Below are positions 23,363 through 31,268 of a stretch of DNA of 44,515 nucleotides, in pieces (position 1 is the stretch's first letter; each line of letters begins with the position of its first letter). The notes under the pieces are model-generated. The model saw only the letters and a program-made list of their open reading frames with translations. It was not told the DNA's origin and did no database searches. A program made the translations under genes and the position numbers. The stretch comes from Streptomyces sp. MZ04 (GTDB lineage Bacteria; Actinomycetota; Actinomycetes; Streptomycetales; Streptomycetaceae), in contig NZ_SRIC01000039.1 in NCBI RefSeq assembly GCF_004684775.1, positions 1-44,515 of the forward strand. The letters run 5' to 3'.

Positions 23363-24256
23363 AGCGGGGGCGGTCGCGTCGCCGTGCGGCACCGGGCAGC
23401 CCCGCACCCCCGGCACCGGGAACGTGCCGAGCTCGCCCACCCGATAGCCGTTCCGGTACCCCTTGATCTCCCAGTTCTGGCGGGCGTAGTGCGGCGCGGT
23501 GCGCGGCGGCATCAGGCGCACGGCACGGCCGCGCAGCCGGACGGCACCCCTGACCAGCCTGCGGGCGGCGGCACTCGGCGGTTCGTAACGGAAGGCGCGC
23601 AGCAGGGGCTCGTCGAGCAGCGCGAGAGTCGACGCGCGCAGCACGGGAGCCAGGGCGCGCGGGTACCAGGAGGCCATGAGGTCGAGGGTCGCGTCGGAGA
23701 CCCTGCGCGCGCCCTCGTCCCACGCGAAGTGGGCTTCTTCGTAGGCATCGAGACAGCGCTCGAAGTCTTCGTAGGACTCCGGGATGTCCTGGATGCCCAT
23801 GTGCCGGCCCAGGGTGCGGTAGTGGACGACGGTGGCGACCGTCTCGTGACGGGAAAGGCGGCGCCAGCCATAGGCGTCGATCCAGCGCTTGGGCATCACG
23901 ACGAACGTGCACAGCACGTATCGCATGTCTTCATTACTGATGTCGTAGCTGCGGTGCATCTGGTTGATGCGGCGGATCGCGCCACGGCCCTCGTCCGCGC
24001 CGAAGCCGTGCTCGACGACGGCGTCGAGGAGCAGGGACGTGTCGTCGTACCGCTTCTGCGTACGGTCCGTCAGTTCCGAGGTCTCGGCGAGGAGTCGGCC
24101 GATGCTGGGAACGGCGTAGGTGCGATAGAGCGCCATCTCAAGAGCGCGGGTGAAGTCCCAGGGGAACTCGTACACCGCGCTGAGCCGGTAGATCTCCAAG
24201 GAGTCCTTCTCCGGGTCGAGACGCCGGATCTCCTTGAGCCGCTCGTAGCGCTTCAC
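23351..24256 (-). CDS. oxygenase MpaB family protein (DUF2236)
   Basis: This protein matches the MpaB/latex-clearing-protein-like catalytic domain: LSAVYEFPWDFTRALEMAL, INQMHRSYDISNEDMRYVL, VMPKRWIDAYGWRRLSRHE, and TAPHYARQNWEIKGYRNGY. Family members are thought to be heme-containing oxygenases acting on lipid or isoprenoid substrates; the substrate here is unknown. GTG 24256 gives 301 residues and is preferred because AAGGGGGA lies seven bases upstream. A TTG start at 24322 would add 22 residues without a ribosome site. It is divergent from the 92-residue protein at 24360. Confidence 0.85.
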   Translation of the reverse strand: MKRYERLKEIRRLDPEKDSLEIYRLSAVYEFPWDFTRALEMALYRTYAVPSIGRLLAETSELTDRTQKRYDDTSLLLDAVVEHGFGADEGRGAIRRINQMHRSYDISNEDMRYVLCTFVVMPKRWIDAYGWRRLSRHETVATVVHYRTLGRHMGIQDIPESYEDFERCLDAYEEAHFAWDEGARRVSDATLDLMASWYPRALAPVLRASTLALLDEPLLRAFRYEPPSAAARRLVRGAVRLRGRAVRLMPPRTAPHYARQNWEIKGYRNGYRVGELGTFPVPGVRGCPVPHGDATAPASAE

Positions 24257-24359
24257 CGCACGGTCCCCCTTCAGTCGCCCGAACTCCAACTCTACTTTGG
24301 GGTACGTAAGATGGATGATCAACGGCGCCGGCCGCGCCCTCGGGGGGAAGGTGGCTCAC

Positions 24360-24638
24360 ATGTTCGACAAGCTCCGCAAGTTGTGGCGCACGGAGGGAGC
24401 CGTGCACGGCGAGAAGGAGCGTGCGCACAACCTCTTCGAGGCGGCCGCGGTCTATGTGGCGGCGTGTGCCGAGGACGACCAGGACCGGATGGACGAGGCC
24501 ACCGGCTGGGTGTCGCCGGAAGCCCTGTCCTTCGGTGTCAGCGAGCTGGCGTGCCGCGCGGTCATCGCCCTCGCCCGGGAGCGCGACGAGTCGCCGAAGG
24601 ACGTGGCGCGTACGCTCCTCGACCTGCCTGCCGCCTGA
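24360..24638 (+). CDS. conserved hypothetical protein, small and helical
   Basis: A 92-residue soluble protein, mostly helical, beginning MFDKLRKLWRTEGAVHGEKE and containing LFEAAAVYVAACAEDDQDRMDEATGW and CRAVIALARERDESPKDVARTLLDL in pieces. I recognise no family. GGAAGG lies eight bases before the ATG; in-frame upstream starts lack this. Its 3' end overlaps the converging zinc-ribbon gene by 77 bases, which suggests that one of the two C-termini is poorly conserved. Confidence 0.7.
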   Translation: MFDKLRKLWRTEGAVHGEKERAHNLFEAAAVYVAACAEDDQDRMDEATGWVSPEALSFGVSELACRAVIALARERDESPKDVARTLLDLPAA

Positions 24639-24984
24639 CATCCGTGTGGGTGGGGTCGGGGCAGGCCAGCGCCTCGGTGACGGGGTTGCCCGTCTCGGCC
24701 GCGTGGGCGAGCCGTTCCCGTACGTCGCGCGGCGTGCGGGGGCGGTAGCCGGGACCCCAGCCGCAGCAGTCCTGCCGGAAGCGCAGCCCGGCGGTCAGGA
24801 CCGCGCTCAGGGCACGCCATGCCGCCGTGTCACGTCGCTTGGGCACCGCCAGCGCGGAGCCCGCGTTGAGCAACTGACCGCCGCACTGAGGGCAGATGTC
24901 GACGCGCACGCGTCCGTAGTCGGCCACCTTCTTGAAAGAAGCGCGGCACGGCAGACACACGAAGTGCGAACTGGCTCTGGGCAT
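24562..24984 (-). CDS. zinc-ribbon protein of unknown function
   Basis: The 140-residue protein opens with HFVCLPCRASFKKV and, 20 residues on, DICPQCGGQLLNAGSA, so two CxxC pairs form a zinc ribbon. Conserved RRDTAAWRAL, GLRFRQDCCGWGPGYRPRT and LREV-like DVRERL segments follow. Similar small Streptomyces proteins usually end soon after this, so the last 40 low-complexity residues, overlapping the opposite gene, may be a non-conserved tail. ATG 24984 starts the conserved sequence; no Shine-Dalgarno is clear, and an ATG at 25002 is an alternative. Confidence 0.75.
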   Translation of the reverse strand: MPRASSHFVCLPCRASFKKVADYGRVRVDICPQCGGQLLNAGSALAVPKRRDTAAWRALSAVLTAGLRFRQDCCGWGPGYRPRTPRDVRERLAHAAETGNPVTEALACPDPTHTDVRRQAGRGAYAPRPSATRRAPGRGR

Positions 24985-25106
24985 GACAGCCAGCTTAGGC
25001 ATGCGGAACGGGGCCGACGAGTGAATTTCCTGGTCATCCACCCCTCGACGATCAAGCGGACCAGTGGTTAGGGTGCGCCGACGGATGAAGCAATGGGGAG
25101 GCTGGC

Positions 25107-25979
25107 ATGGCCGGAACGGACGACGCAGTCGCCGCCGAGGACGACGCGCTGTACGTGCTGACCGCGGTGCTGCTGACACCCGCGAAGTTCCCGAGCGTGC
25201 TCGGTGACGACTATCCGGAGGCGTGCGCGGCCCTGGGACTGGCGCCGCTGGCCGCCGGGTACGGACTGGTGCTCGGTCAGGACGGCGCCGGAGCCCGGTG
25301 GACGGTAGTCGTCGACGATGTGTCGCTCGTGGCCGTGGCGATCGCGTCCTGGGACTGCGGCATGGAGTACGACCTGTCGCCCGATGAACGCACGGTGGTC
25401 GCCGCGCTGCCCGGCTGGCCTCTGGCGGTGGCCGTCGCCGCGCCCGGTGTGCCCGCCCCGCACGACCCCGAACCGGACCCCGAGGACCCGGATCTCACAC
25501 CGCTCTCGCCCCCGGTGACCGACACCTGGGGACCCGCCCAACGGCGGCTCGGCGCCGACGAGATCGCCTTGCGGTGGGCGGCGTGGCGCGACCAGATCGA
25601 CGATGCCGACTTCCTGCCGGACGACGCGCCTGCGCCAGCCGAGGCCACGCAGGAGGACTCTGGGAAAGAGGCCTCTCCGGAGAGCGACGACGCGGATGCC
25701 GCGGTCGCGTCGCTAACCGGCGTGCGTCGGGTCATGGCGGAGGCACGGGCGTATGTGAGCACTCCCCCGCCGCTGGGCCGCGTGCGGTCGTCGTTCGCCT
25801 CCGGAGAGGCCCGCACGCTGCGCGCCGACGGTCCTGGCTGGTCGATGGTGGCCAGGACCGACGACATCGCGTTCATCCTGCTGGACGAGGAGCCGGGCGA
25901 GGTGCTGCCCGTGGGGCGCGGGCCCGAACTGCCCGGGCTCCTCGAAGCGCTCGACAAGATGGCCGTGCGCCCCGCCTGA
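25107..25979 (+). CDS. conserved hypothetical protein with acidic central linker
   Basis: A 290-residue soluble protein. An N-terminal alpha/beta part (about 1-120; LYVLTAVLLTPAKFPSVLG, WTVVVDDVSLVAVAIASWD) is joined by an Asp/Glu/Pro-rich linker (about 120-205) to a C-terminal domain with GVRRVMAEARAYVSTPP, RADGPGWSMVARTDDIAFI and LPGLLEALDKM. No family was recognised. GGGGAGG lies five bases before the ATG, a near-consensus ribosome site. It is divergent from the zinc-ribbon gene and converges with the large helical protein, sharing a terminator hairpin. Confidence 0.8.
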   Translation: MAGTDDAVAAEDDALYVLTAVLLTPAKFPSVLGDDYPEACAALGLAPLAAGYGLVLGQDGAGARWTVVVDDVSLVAVAIASWDCGMEYDLSPDERTVVAALPGWPLAVAVAAPGVPAPHDPEPDPEDPDLTPLSPPVTDTWGPAQRRLGADEIALRWAAWRDQIDDADFLPDDAPAPAEATQEDSGKEASPESDDADAAVASLTGVRRVMAEARAYVSTPPPLGRVRSSFASGEARTLRADGPGWSMVARTDDIAFILLDEEPGEVLPVGRGPELPGLLEALDKMAVRPA

Positions 25980-25980
25980 T

Positions 25981-26021
25981 CCCCGCTGGATCGGCCCGGC
26001 CTCTGGCCTTCGTCAGCGGGG
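25981..26021. terminator. bidirectional terminator hairpin between convergent genes
   Basis: CCCCGCTG (25981-25988) pairs with CAGCGGGG (26014-26021); inside the loop two GGCC elements can pair further. It begins two bases after the stop of the plus-strand gene and overlaps the stop of the minus-strand gene at 26013. Confidence 0.5.
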
Positions 26022-29000
26022 CGGTCCCGGGTCGACGAGCAGCGCCGCCATGGCCGTGTCGTGGTCCTCGTGGTTCCGGAGGGCTTCCAGTTCAGCTCGC
26101 CAGGTCTCGTCCCACGACGTCGCCCGGCTTCCGGCGCGGACCAGGTCGAGTGCCAGCGACCCGGAGGCCGGGGTGCCGCGTTCACGCAGCAGACGGACGG
26201 CCGCGAGCAGTGCCGCACGCGCGCGTGCGGTGGGCACGTCGACGGATACCCCCGTGGAGAAGGGCAGCCGTTCGGGGCGTTCCTCGACCAGGGCGAGGAG
26301 CTGTTCCCAGCGTTGCGCATGGTGTTCGCCGTGCCGGATGGCGGCCAGCGCCGACTTCCATGTCAGCGCGGCCGTCTCGCGATACAGGCCCACGGCCCGC
26401 AGGGAGAGAGCCACGGCGTCGGCGACAAGGAGCGAGCGCGGAGAGCCGCGTGAGATCGGCAGGGACTCCCCGATGCCCGCGAGGCGACGCAACGCGTCGG
26501 CCCGCAGCCGCGGGTCAGCCGCGTCCGCGCGTTCCTGGAGCGTCCGCATGGCATCCCTGAGGATGGGGCCTCCCTCCGCCCCCAAGGGGAACCACAGCAA
26601 CTGCTGGGCCGCCGTCTCCCATTCCCCTCTGGATCGCCGACGGTCGGTGATGACATGGGCCACGGTGCGCATGGCATCGGCCGATTCCGGTGTGAACCAG
26701 GCCGGCAGCGCCCGGCACGCGGCGACGACGGTCTCCTCGGTGCCTTCCTTCACCAGACGTGTGAGGAAGGCGGTGTAGGCGACACCCACGGATTCGCCCA
26801 CGGCTCCCCCGCGCCCTTGGATCACCGCTTCCCTGACCGCGGCTACGTCCGCCTCCTGCGCGAGGCGGTCGGCGATGCCAGGACGGTCGACCCTGGCAAC
26901 GAGGAAGCGTGCGATGACGGCGCGTACGTCGCGGTGTTGGCCCGGTGCGTCCCAGGCTCGCACCAGCGCGTCGAACGCCTCGTCGCCGGTGAGGGCACAC
27001 AGGGCGCGCACGGCCTCCTTCCGGGTGCCCACGGGGGCGTCGGCCGCGCCGGCGACAGGGGCGAGGAGGGCGACGGCTTCCGGGTCCGGCAGGGACACCA
27101 GGAGCCGACGGACGGATGCCATGGCGGCACGCCCCCGTACGCCGCCCGTCGCGGCGTGCCGCAGCAGGACCTCCAACAGCGCATCGGTGGCGGGCTGGGC
27201 ACGGTCGTACGCCACTCCCGCCACTTCGCCCAGTGCCCCGAGTGCCGCCGCGGCGACGGGCTGGGGCGCCGACTCCGCGAGTGCGGTGAGCCGTTCGGCG
27301 TCGCGCAGTTGAGCCGCCGCGTCGGCACGGGTGCGCAGCGGGGCCAGTTCGTCCGTGGCCACGCGCGCGTGGTGCTCGTCCCAGGCGTGGCGCTGTACGG
27401 GGAGCCAGCGGCCGGTGGGGCCCGGGTGCGGTGCGCCCGACCAGGCGGCCGCCCGGGGACGTACACGGCCGGAGAGTCCGTCCCGGGCAGCGGCAAGCAC
27501 CGAGTCCAGCAGGTCGGTTCGCCGGGTGACGAGGGTGCGCAGGATGACCGGCACCTCGATGAACGACGCGTCGAGGCCGATCAGTTCGGCGCTGCGCTGT
27601 TCCCGCAGCGGCGCGGGTGCCACCCAGGCTGCCGCGGCACGGGCCGCGAGGTCCGGGTCGCCGGACTCCAAGGCGATGCGCCGGACAAGGGTGTCGAGAT
27701 CGGGCAGCGCGGTGAGGTGGGGCGCGAGGAGTTCGGCGAGGGCCGTGTGGAGATCGGGGCGCGCTCCTGTGGTGGCCGCTGTCGCGGGCCAGAGCGCTCG
27801 TGCCGATGCCTCGTCGATGGGCAGCGAGGCGACGGGGCGGTGCGAGCGGGGGTCGGCGAGCACCTGGCAGAGCAGCTCCGTCGCGTACGCGGCCCTCCTC
27901 CACTCGCCGGCCGACGTGGCGCTCTGCACGGCGCGGCGCAGCAGCCGCTCGGCCGCGTTCAGCGTGCGTGCGGTCGAATCCCGTGACTGGACCGTAGTGA
28001 TCACCGCGTCGCGCAGGACCCGGTCGGGCAGTGCGGCGAGCAGGCGCCGGGAGGTTCCAGCGAGCTGCTGGAGGGCTGCCCTGCGTACCTCTTCCTGGTC
28101 GTGCCAGGCGCGCTCGCAGTCGACGGCGACCCGCGCGAACTCGTCCGGGTCGCCCTCCAGTTCCGCACAGGCCAGCAGCGCGGGCCAGGCCATCAGGCGG
28201 TGGTGGACGCGGTGCTGGTCCGCCATGTCGCGCAGCAACGGCTCCCCCACAGCGAGCGGGAGCGCGACCGCGAGACGGCTCGATGTCCACTGCTGGTTCG
28301 ACCGGCGCTCCACCCAGGGGCCGACGATCTCCGCCCGGTGGGCCGGTTCCAGGGCGGCAAGCGTGGCGATGGGGACGCTGCGCATGGAGCGGCCGCGCCG
28401 GATGCGTTCTTCGACCAGTCGACGTCGATCCGGGCCGGGCAGCAGCGCCAGCAGGCCGTCCGGTTCGATGTCCTGTCGCCCTGGCCCGCGGTACCGCGGC
28501 TGCCTCATCAGGCAGCGGCGGGCCAGGTCCACGAGGTCCGCCGGCGGGAGTTCGCTCAGGGCACGCCGCGTGGCGGGTGGCAAGGCGCCTGCGGAGAGCC
28601 GCAGTTCGCGGTGTGAGCCGTCCGATTCGGGTGGCGCGGCGCGCAGGATCGCGAGGACGCGGGCCGGATGGCGCAGCAGGGAGCCTGCCGCTCGTGCCGT
28701 CAGGAGATCGGGTGCCCGTTCGAGGAGCAGCAGCCCCGCGTCCGGGTCGCGTTCGGCGGCCATGCTCGCGACCGCACGACAGCGGGCTGTGAAGCGGTGG
28801 TGCTCGCGATGGGCGAGGTTCTGCCATCGTGCGGCGAGGAATTCGGCGACGGCGTACGGAGCGGTGCGGGCCAGTGTGCTGAGCACTCCCGGCGGTGGAT
28901 CGAGCCGGGGCAGCCATGCGGCGACCGTCCGGGCGGGGCATGCGGGCAGGAGCTGGGCGGCCTCCCGGGCTCCGTGGCGTTCGTGGACCTGCGGCAGCAG

Positions 29001-29432
29001 GCGTGCGGCGAGCGCGCGGCGACGGCTCAGTCGCAGTACACGGAATGTCTCGTGCCGCGCCGCTTTGATGTCGCTCGACGCGAGCTGCTCCAAGGCCGCT
29101 TCGGGCACGGGGAGCCGGATGGCGGCCGAGAGTGCTCGGCGGCGCAGCAGGGGGTCGGTCAGGGCCTCGGCGATGGAGGCGAGGTCACGCCGGGTGACGG
29201 CGAGGAAGAGCGCGGTGTGCCGTTCGTCAGGTGCACCTGCGGCGAGGACCTCGCGGAGTGAGGCGTACGCCTCCGGTGTGAGCGCTCGGGCGTAGCGTGC
29301 CAGGGCGCTCATGCGGGCCGGGAAGGGCAGCGGGTCGAAGTGGGCCTTCAGCCAGGCCGACGTCAGCGGCGCGGGAACGGGCTGGGGTTCGGGCTGGGGG
29401 GACGGCGTCTGCGACGCCTCGTATGTGGCCAT
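26013..29432 (-). CDS. very large alpha-helical repeat protein (HEAT/armadillo-like)
   Basis: An 1139-residue soluble protein made almost entirely of short amphipathic helix pairs, for example LLRRRALSAAIRLPVPEAALEQL, LLRHPARVLAILRAAP and VRALCALTGDEAFDALVRAWD in parts. Periodic Arg-Arg-Ala-Leu and Leu-Leu patterns resemble HEAT repeats. The N-terminal 25 residues are Pro/Gln-rich. No catalytic motif was seen. Such proteins act as scaffolds. It is transcribed alone, convergent with the 290-residue unknown. There is no Shine-Dalgarno; instead an 8-base-pair hairpin directly abuts the ATG. The start is accepted because it is the first ATG and is followed by a plausible disordered lead-in. Confidence 0.82.
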   Translation of the reverse strand: MATYEASQTPSPQPEPQPVPAPLTSAWLKAHFDPLPFPARMSALARYARALTPEAYASLREVLAAGAPDERHTALFLAVTRRDLASIAEALTDPLLRRRALSAAIRLPVPEAALEQLASSDIKAARHETFRVLRLSRRRALAARLLPQVHERHGAREAAQLLPACPARTVAAWLPRLDPPPGVLSTLARTAPYAVAEFLAARWQNLAHREHHRFTARCRAVASMAAERDPDAGLLLLERAPDLLTARAAGSLLRHPARVLAILRAAPPESDGSHRELRLSAGALPPATRRALSELPPADLVDLARRCLMRQPRYRGPGRQDIEPDGLLALLPGPDRRRLVEERIRRGRSMRSVPIATLAALEPAHRAEIVGPWVERRSNQQWTSSRLAVALPLAVGEPLLRDMADQHRVHHRLMAWPALLACAELEGDPDEFARVAVDCERAWHDQEEVRRAALQQLAGTSRRLLAALPDRVLRDAVITTVQSRDSTARTLNAAERLLRRAVQSATSAGEWRRAAYATELLCQVLADPRSHRPVASLPIDEASARALWPATAATTGARPDLHTALAELLAPHLTALPDLDTLVRRIALESGDPDLAARAAAAWVAPAPLREQRSAELIGLDASFIEVPVILRTLVTRRTDLLDSVLAAARDGLSGRVRPRAAAWSGAPHPGPTGRWLPVQRHAWDEHHARVATDELAPLRTRADAAAQLRDAERLTALAESAPQPVAAAALGALGEVAGVAYDRAQPATDALLEVLLRHAATGGVRGRAAMASVRRLLVSLPDPEAVALLAPVAGAADAPVGTRKEAVRALCALTGDEAFDALVRAWDAPGQHRDVRAVIARFLVARVDRPGIADRLAQEADVAAVREAVIQGRGGAVGESVGVAYTAFLTRLVKEGTEETVVAACRALPAWFTPESADAMRTVAHVITDRRRSRGEWETAAQQLLWFPLGAEGGPILRDAMRTLQERADAADPRLRADALRRLAGIGESLPISRGSPRSLLVADAVALSLRAVGLYRETAALTWKSALAAIRHGEHHAQRWEQLLALVEERPERLPFSTGVSVDVPTARARAALLAAVRLLRERGTPASGSLALDLVRAGSRATSWDETWRAELEALRNHEDHDTAMAALLVDPGPPR

Positions 29433-29455
29433 CAGCGATCACCGTGGGATCGCTG
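29433..29455 (-). promoter_or_regulatory. inverted repeat abutting the start codon of the large helical protein
   Basis: CAGCGATC (29433-29440) and GATCGCTG (29448-29455) are perfect reverse complements around seven bases. The next base on the minus strand is the A of the start codon, where a ribosome site would normally lie. It may be an operator or an mRNA hairpin limiting translation. Confidence 0.5.
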
Positions 29456-29524
29456 GACGGCCTCCTCTCGGGAAGTCATGTACGCCATGATCACTGCCGA
29501 ATCGCGGGTGGCGCAACGGGTTTT

Positions 29525-29560
29525 CCGCTCGTGGATCCGCCTGGGCCGATCCACGAGCGG
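29525..29560 (-). terminator. 13-base-pair hairpin, terminator after the small membrane protein gene
   Basis: CCGCTCGTGGATC (29525-29537) pairs perfectly with GATCCACGAGCGG (29548-29560) around a ten-base loop. It lies between the 60-residue membrane protein (stop at 29628) and the large helical protein (start 29432), both on the minus strand, so it should separate their transcripts. Confidence 0.65.
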
Positions 29561-29627
29561 GGAAGCCGCCGGTTGCCGCGCGCCGGGCTCGGACCGACCC
29601 GCGTGGCGCCGCCTCAGAAGCGGCCCG

Positions 29628-29810
29628 TCAGTGGCCTATCTCCTTGCGTGAGGCGCGGCGCAGCCTGCGCCGCTGGGCCGGGTCGAGTGTCAGATAAGCC
29701 GCGGCCGGGACTCCCAGCACGATCAGGAGGGCAGCCCACCAGGGCAGCCAGATCAACAGGATGATGCCGGCCGCCACACCTCCTGCGGCGATCTTCGCGT
29801 TCTTCGACAT
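29628..29810 (-). CDS. small membrane protein of unknown function
   Basis: A 60-residue protein: MSKNAKIAAGG, then a hydrophobic stretch (about residues 8-43) long enough for two close transmembrane helices broken by LPWW, then a basic tail with LDPAQRRRLRRASRKEIGH. The positive C-terminus should stay in the cytoplasm. GGAGG lies eight bases before the ATG, a strong ribosome site that supports this short gene. Neighbouring genes on the same strand are the desaturase upstream and the large helical protein downstream, each separated by a hairpin. Confidence 0.8.
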   Translation of the reverse strand: MSKNAKIAAGGVAAGIILLIWLPWWAALLIVLGVPAAAYLTLDPAQRRRLRRASRKEIGH

Positions 29811-29930
29811 GTGCGTCGCCTCCTTCGCGGCTGCTGCCGCTCTCTGTCTTGAGAAACGGGATCCCGCCGCCCACGGTTCCAGTCTGCTCCCCTGATAGAC
29901 CCCTGAGGCGCGACCCTGACATGACCCGGA

Positions 29931-29956
29931 GCCGCTTCCGGGATCCGGAAGGCGGC
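29931..29956 (-). terminator. terminator hairpin downstream of the desaturase
   Basis: CTTCCGG (29935-29941) and CCGGAAG (29945-29951) pair around GAT, and the flanks GCCG and GCGGC extend the stem with one bulge. It lies ten bases after the desaturase stop on the minus strand. Confidence 0.6.
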
Positions 29957-29964
29957 CTGCCGGG

Positions 29965-31020
29965 CTATTCGACCCGCAGCGGCTCGCCGACCTCGTACAT
30001 GTGGCGCAGCACCTGCCGGTAGGAGTCGACGAATCCCGCTTCCGTGTACGGCATACCCAGCTCCGCGCAGTGGGCACGGACCAGCGGCTGGGCGCGCCGC
30101 AGGCTGGGGCGGGGCATGCTCGGGAAGAGGTGGTGCTCTATCTGGTAGTTGAGTCCGCCGAGGAACCAGTCGGTCAGGAAGCTGCCCCGGATGTTGCGCG
30201 AGGTCAGGACCTGGCGGCTGAGGTGCCCCCAGCGCTCGCCGTCGGGGTCAGGCATCTCCATGCCCTTGTGGTTGGGCGCGAAGGCGAGCCCCAGGTGCAG
30301 GCCGAACAGTGCCTGGTGGATGGCGGCGAAGGCGATGGCGTGCCCCACGGGCATGGTGATCAGCAGCAGCGTCACGTAGCCGACGATGTGGGCCACCAGG
30401 AGAAGCCCCTCCACGACGCGCTCGCGCGGGCTCTGGCGTCGCAGGTCCTGGAATCCGTAGATCTTCATGGCGACGCCCTGGAGCAGCGTCAGGGGGAAGA
30501 ACAGCCAGGCCTGGTTCCGGGTGAGCCAGCGCCGGAAACCGACGCGGATGCTGGCCTGCTTGCTCGTCCACACGAGGACGTCCGCGGCGACATCGGGGTC
30601 CTTCTCGATGTGGTTGGGATTGGCGTGGTGGCGGTTGTGCTTGTCGTTCCACCAGGCCGAACTCATCCCCAGGAGGAGGTTGCCGTGGATGAGGCCGAGG
30701 GCGCGGCTGACCCTGCGGTCGCCGGTGATCTGGGAGTGGCCCGCGTCATGCCCGATGAACGCCGTGCGGGCGCACAGCACCGAGAGCACGGGAGCCAGGA
30801 GCAGCACCCACCAGGAGCCCCCGATCAGGAACATGCCCGCCGCTGTCGCCGTCAGCGCCGCCGCGTTGACGGCGATGGTCAAGGCGTACCAGCCGGTGCG
30901 GCGGCCCAGCAGCCCCTGCTCCTTGACGGTGCGCAGCAGGGGTGCGAAATCGCTCCCGGCGGGCTGCCTTCCGGTGGTGCCTGGGGAACGTTCCGCGACT
31001 GCTGCGGCGGCCTGGGGCAT
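29965..31020 (-). CDS. membrane fatty acid desaturase (acyl-lipid or acyl-CoA)
   Basis: The 351-residue membrane protein has the three histidine boxes of the di-iron desaturases: HDAGH (91-95), HNRHH (128-132) and QIEHH (293-297). Hydrophobic pairs lie at about 45-85 and 195-240. The Gln-x-x-His-His third box is characteristic of front-end/linoleoyl-CoA-desaturase-like members; there is no fused cytochrome b5 domain. It should introduce a double bond into membrane acyl chains using reduced ferredoxin or a flavoprotein, none of which is encoded nearby. GGAG lies eight bases before the ATG at 31020; a TTG at 31065 is less likely. It is divergent from the SNF2 gene across a palindrome. Confidence 0.94.
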   Translation of the reverse strand: MPQAAAAVAERSPGTTGRQPAGSDFAPLLRTVKEQGLLGRRTGWYALTIAVNAAALTATAAGMFLIGGSWWVLLLAPVLSVLCARTAFIGHDAGHSQITGDRRVSRALGLIHGNLLLGMSSAWWNDKHNRHHANPNHIEKDPDVAADVLVWTSKQASIRVGFRRWLTRNQAWLFFPLTLLQGVAMKIYGFQDLRRQSPRERVVEGLLLVAHIVGYVTLLLITMPVGHAIAFAAIHQALFGLHLGLAFAPNHKGMEMPDPDGERWGHLSRQVLTSRNIRGSFLTDWFLGGLNYQIEHHLFPSMPRPSLRRAQPLVRAHCAELGMPYTEAGFVDSYRQVLRHMYEVGEPLRVE

Positions 31021-31165
31021 GGTGAGGTCTCCGGTCTGTGACTGGATCTGGCGGACTTCACTCAACGTATGAGCCGGTGACCTTGGGCAACCATGGCGCC
31101 TTCACCCGTCTTCTGAAGGGGGCCAGCACCGCCCGGCAGGGGGGTTAGCTACACCGTCGGAGCCG

Positions 31166-31181
31166 CGTGATCGGGATCACG
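31166..31181. promoter_or_regulatory. 16-base interrupted palindrome between desaturase and SNF2 genes
   Basis: CGTGATC (31166-31172) and GATCACG (31175-31181) are perfect reverse complements around GG. It lies 146 bases upstream of the desaturase start and about 90 bases before the SNF2 start. Desaturase genes are often controlled by TetR-type lipid sensors with similar short palindromes, but no such regulator is adjacent. Confidence 0.4.
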
Positions 31182-31268
31182 GCGCGAGGATTCCCGTCCG
31201 CCCAGCGGCGTGCTGTACTCTCGGCCGCTCCGGTCTCAGTAGTCAAGTTTGAGGAATGCGCCATCGCT

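Noticed and set aside
19087..24256. Natural-product cluster (methyltransferase, acetyltransferase, P450, hydrolase, regulator, oxygenase)
   Set aside because: No polyketide, peptide, terpene or other core synthase is present, and strands and terminators divide the genes into separate units.
27331..29295. 654-codon Ser/Arg-rich frame opposite the large helical protein
   Set aside because: Composition of a shadow frame, no ribosome site and no domain. The minus frame shows regular helical periodicity over 1139 residues.
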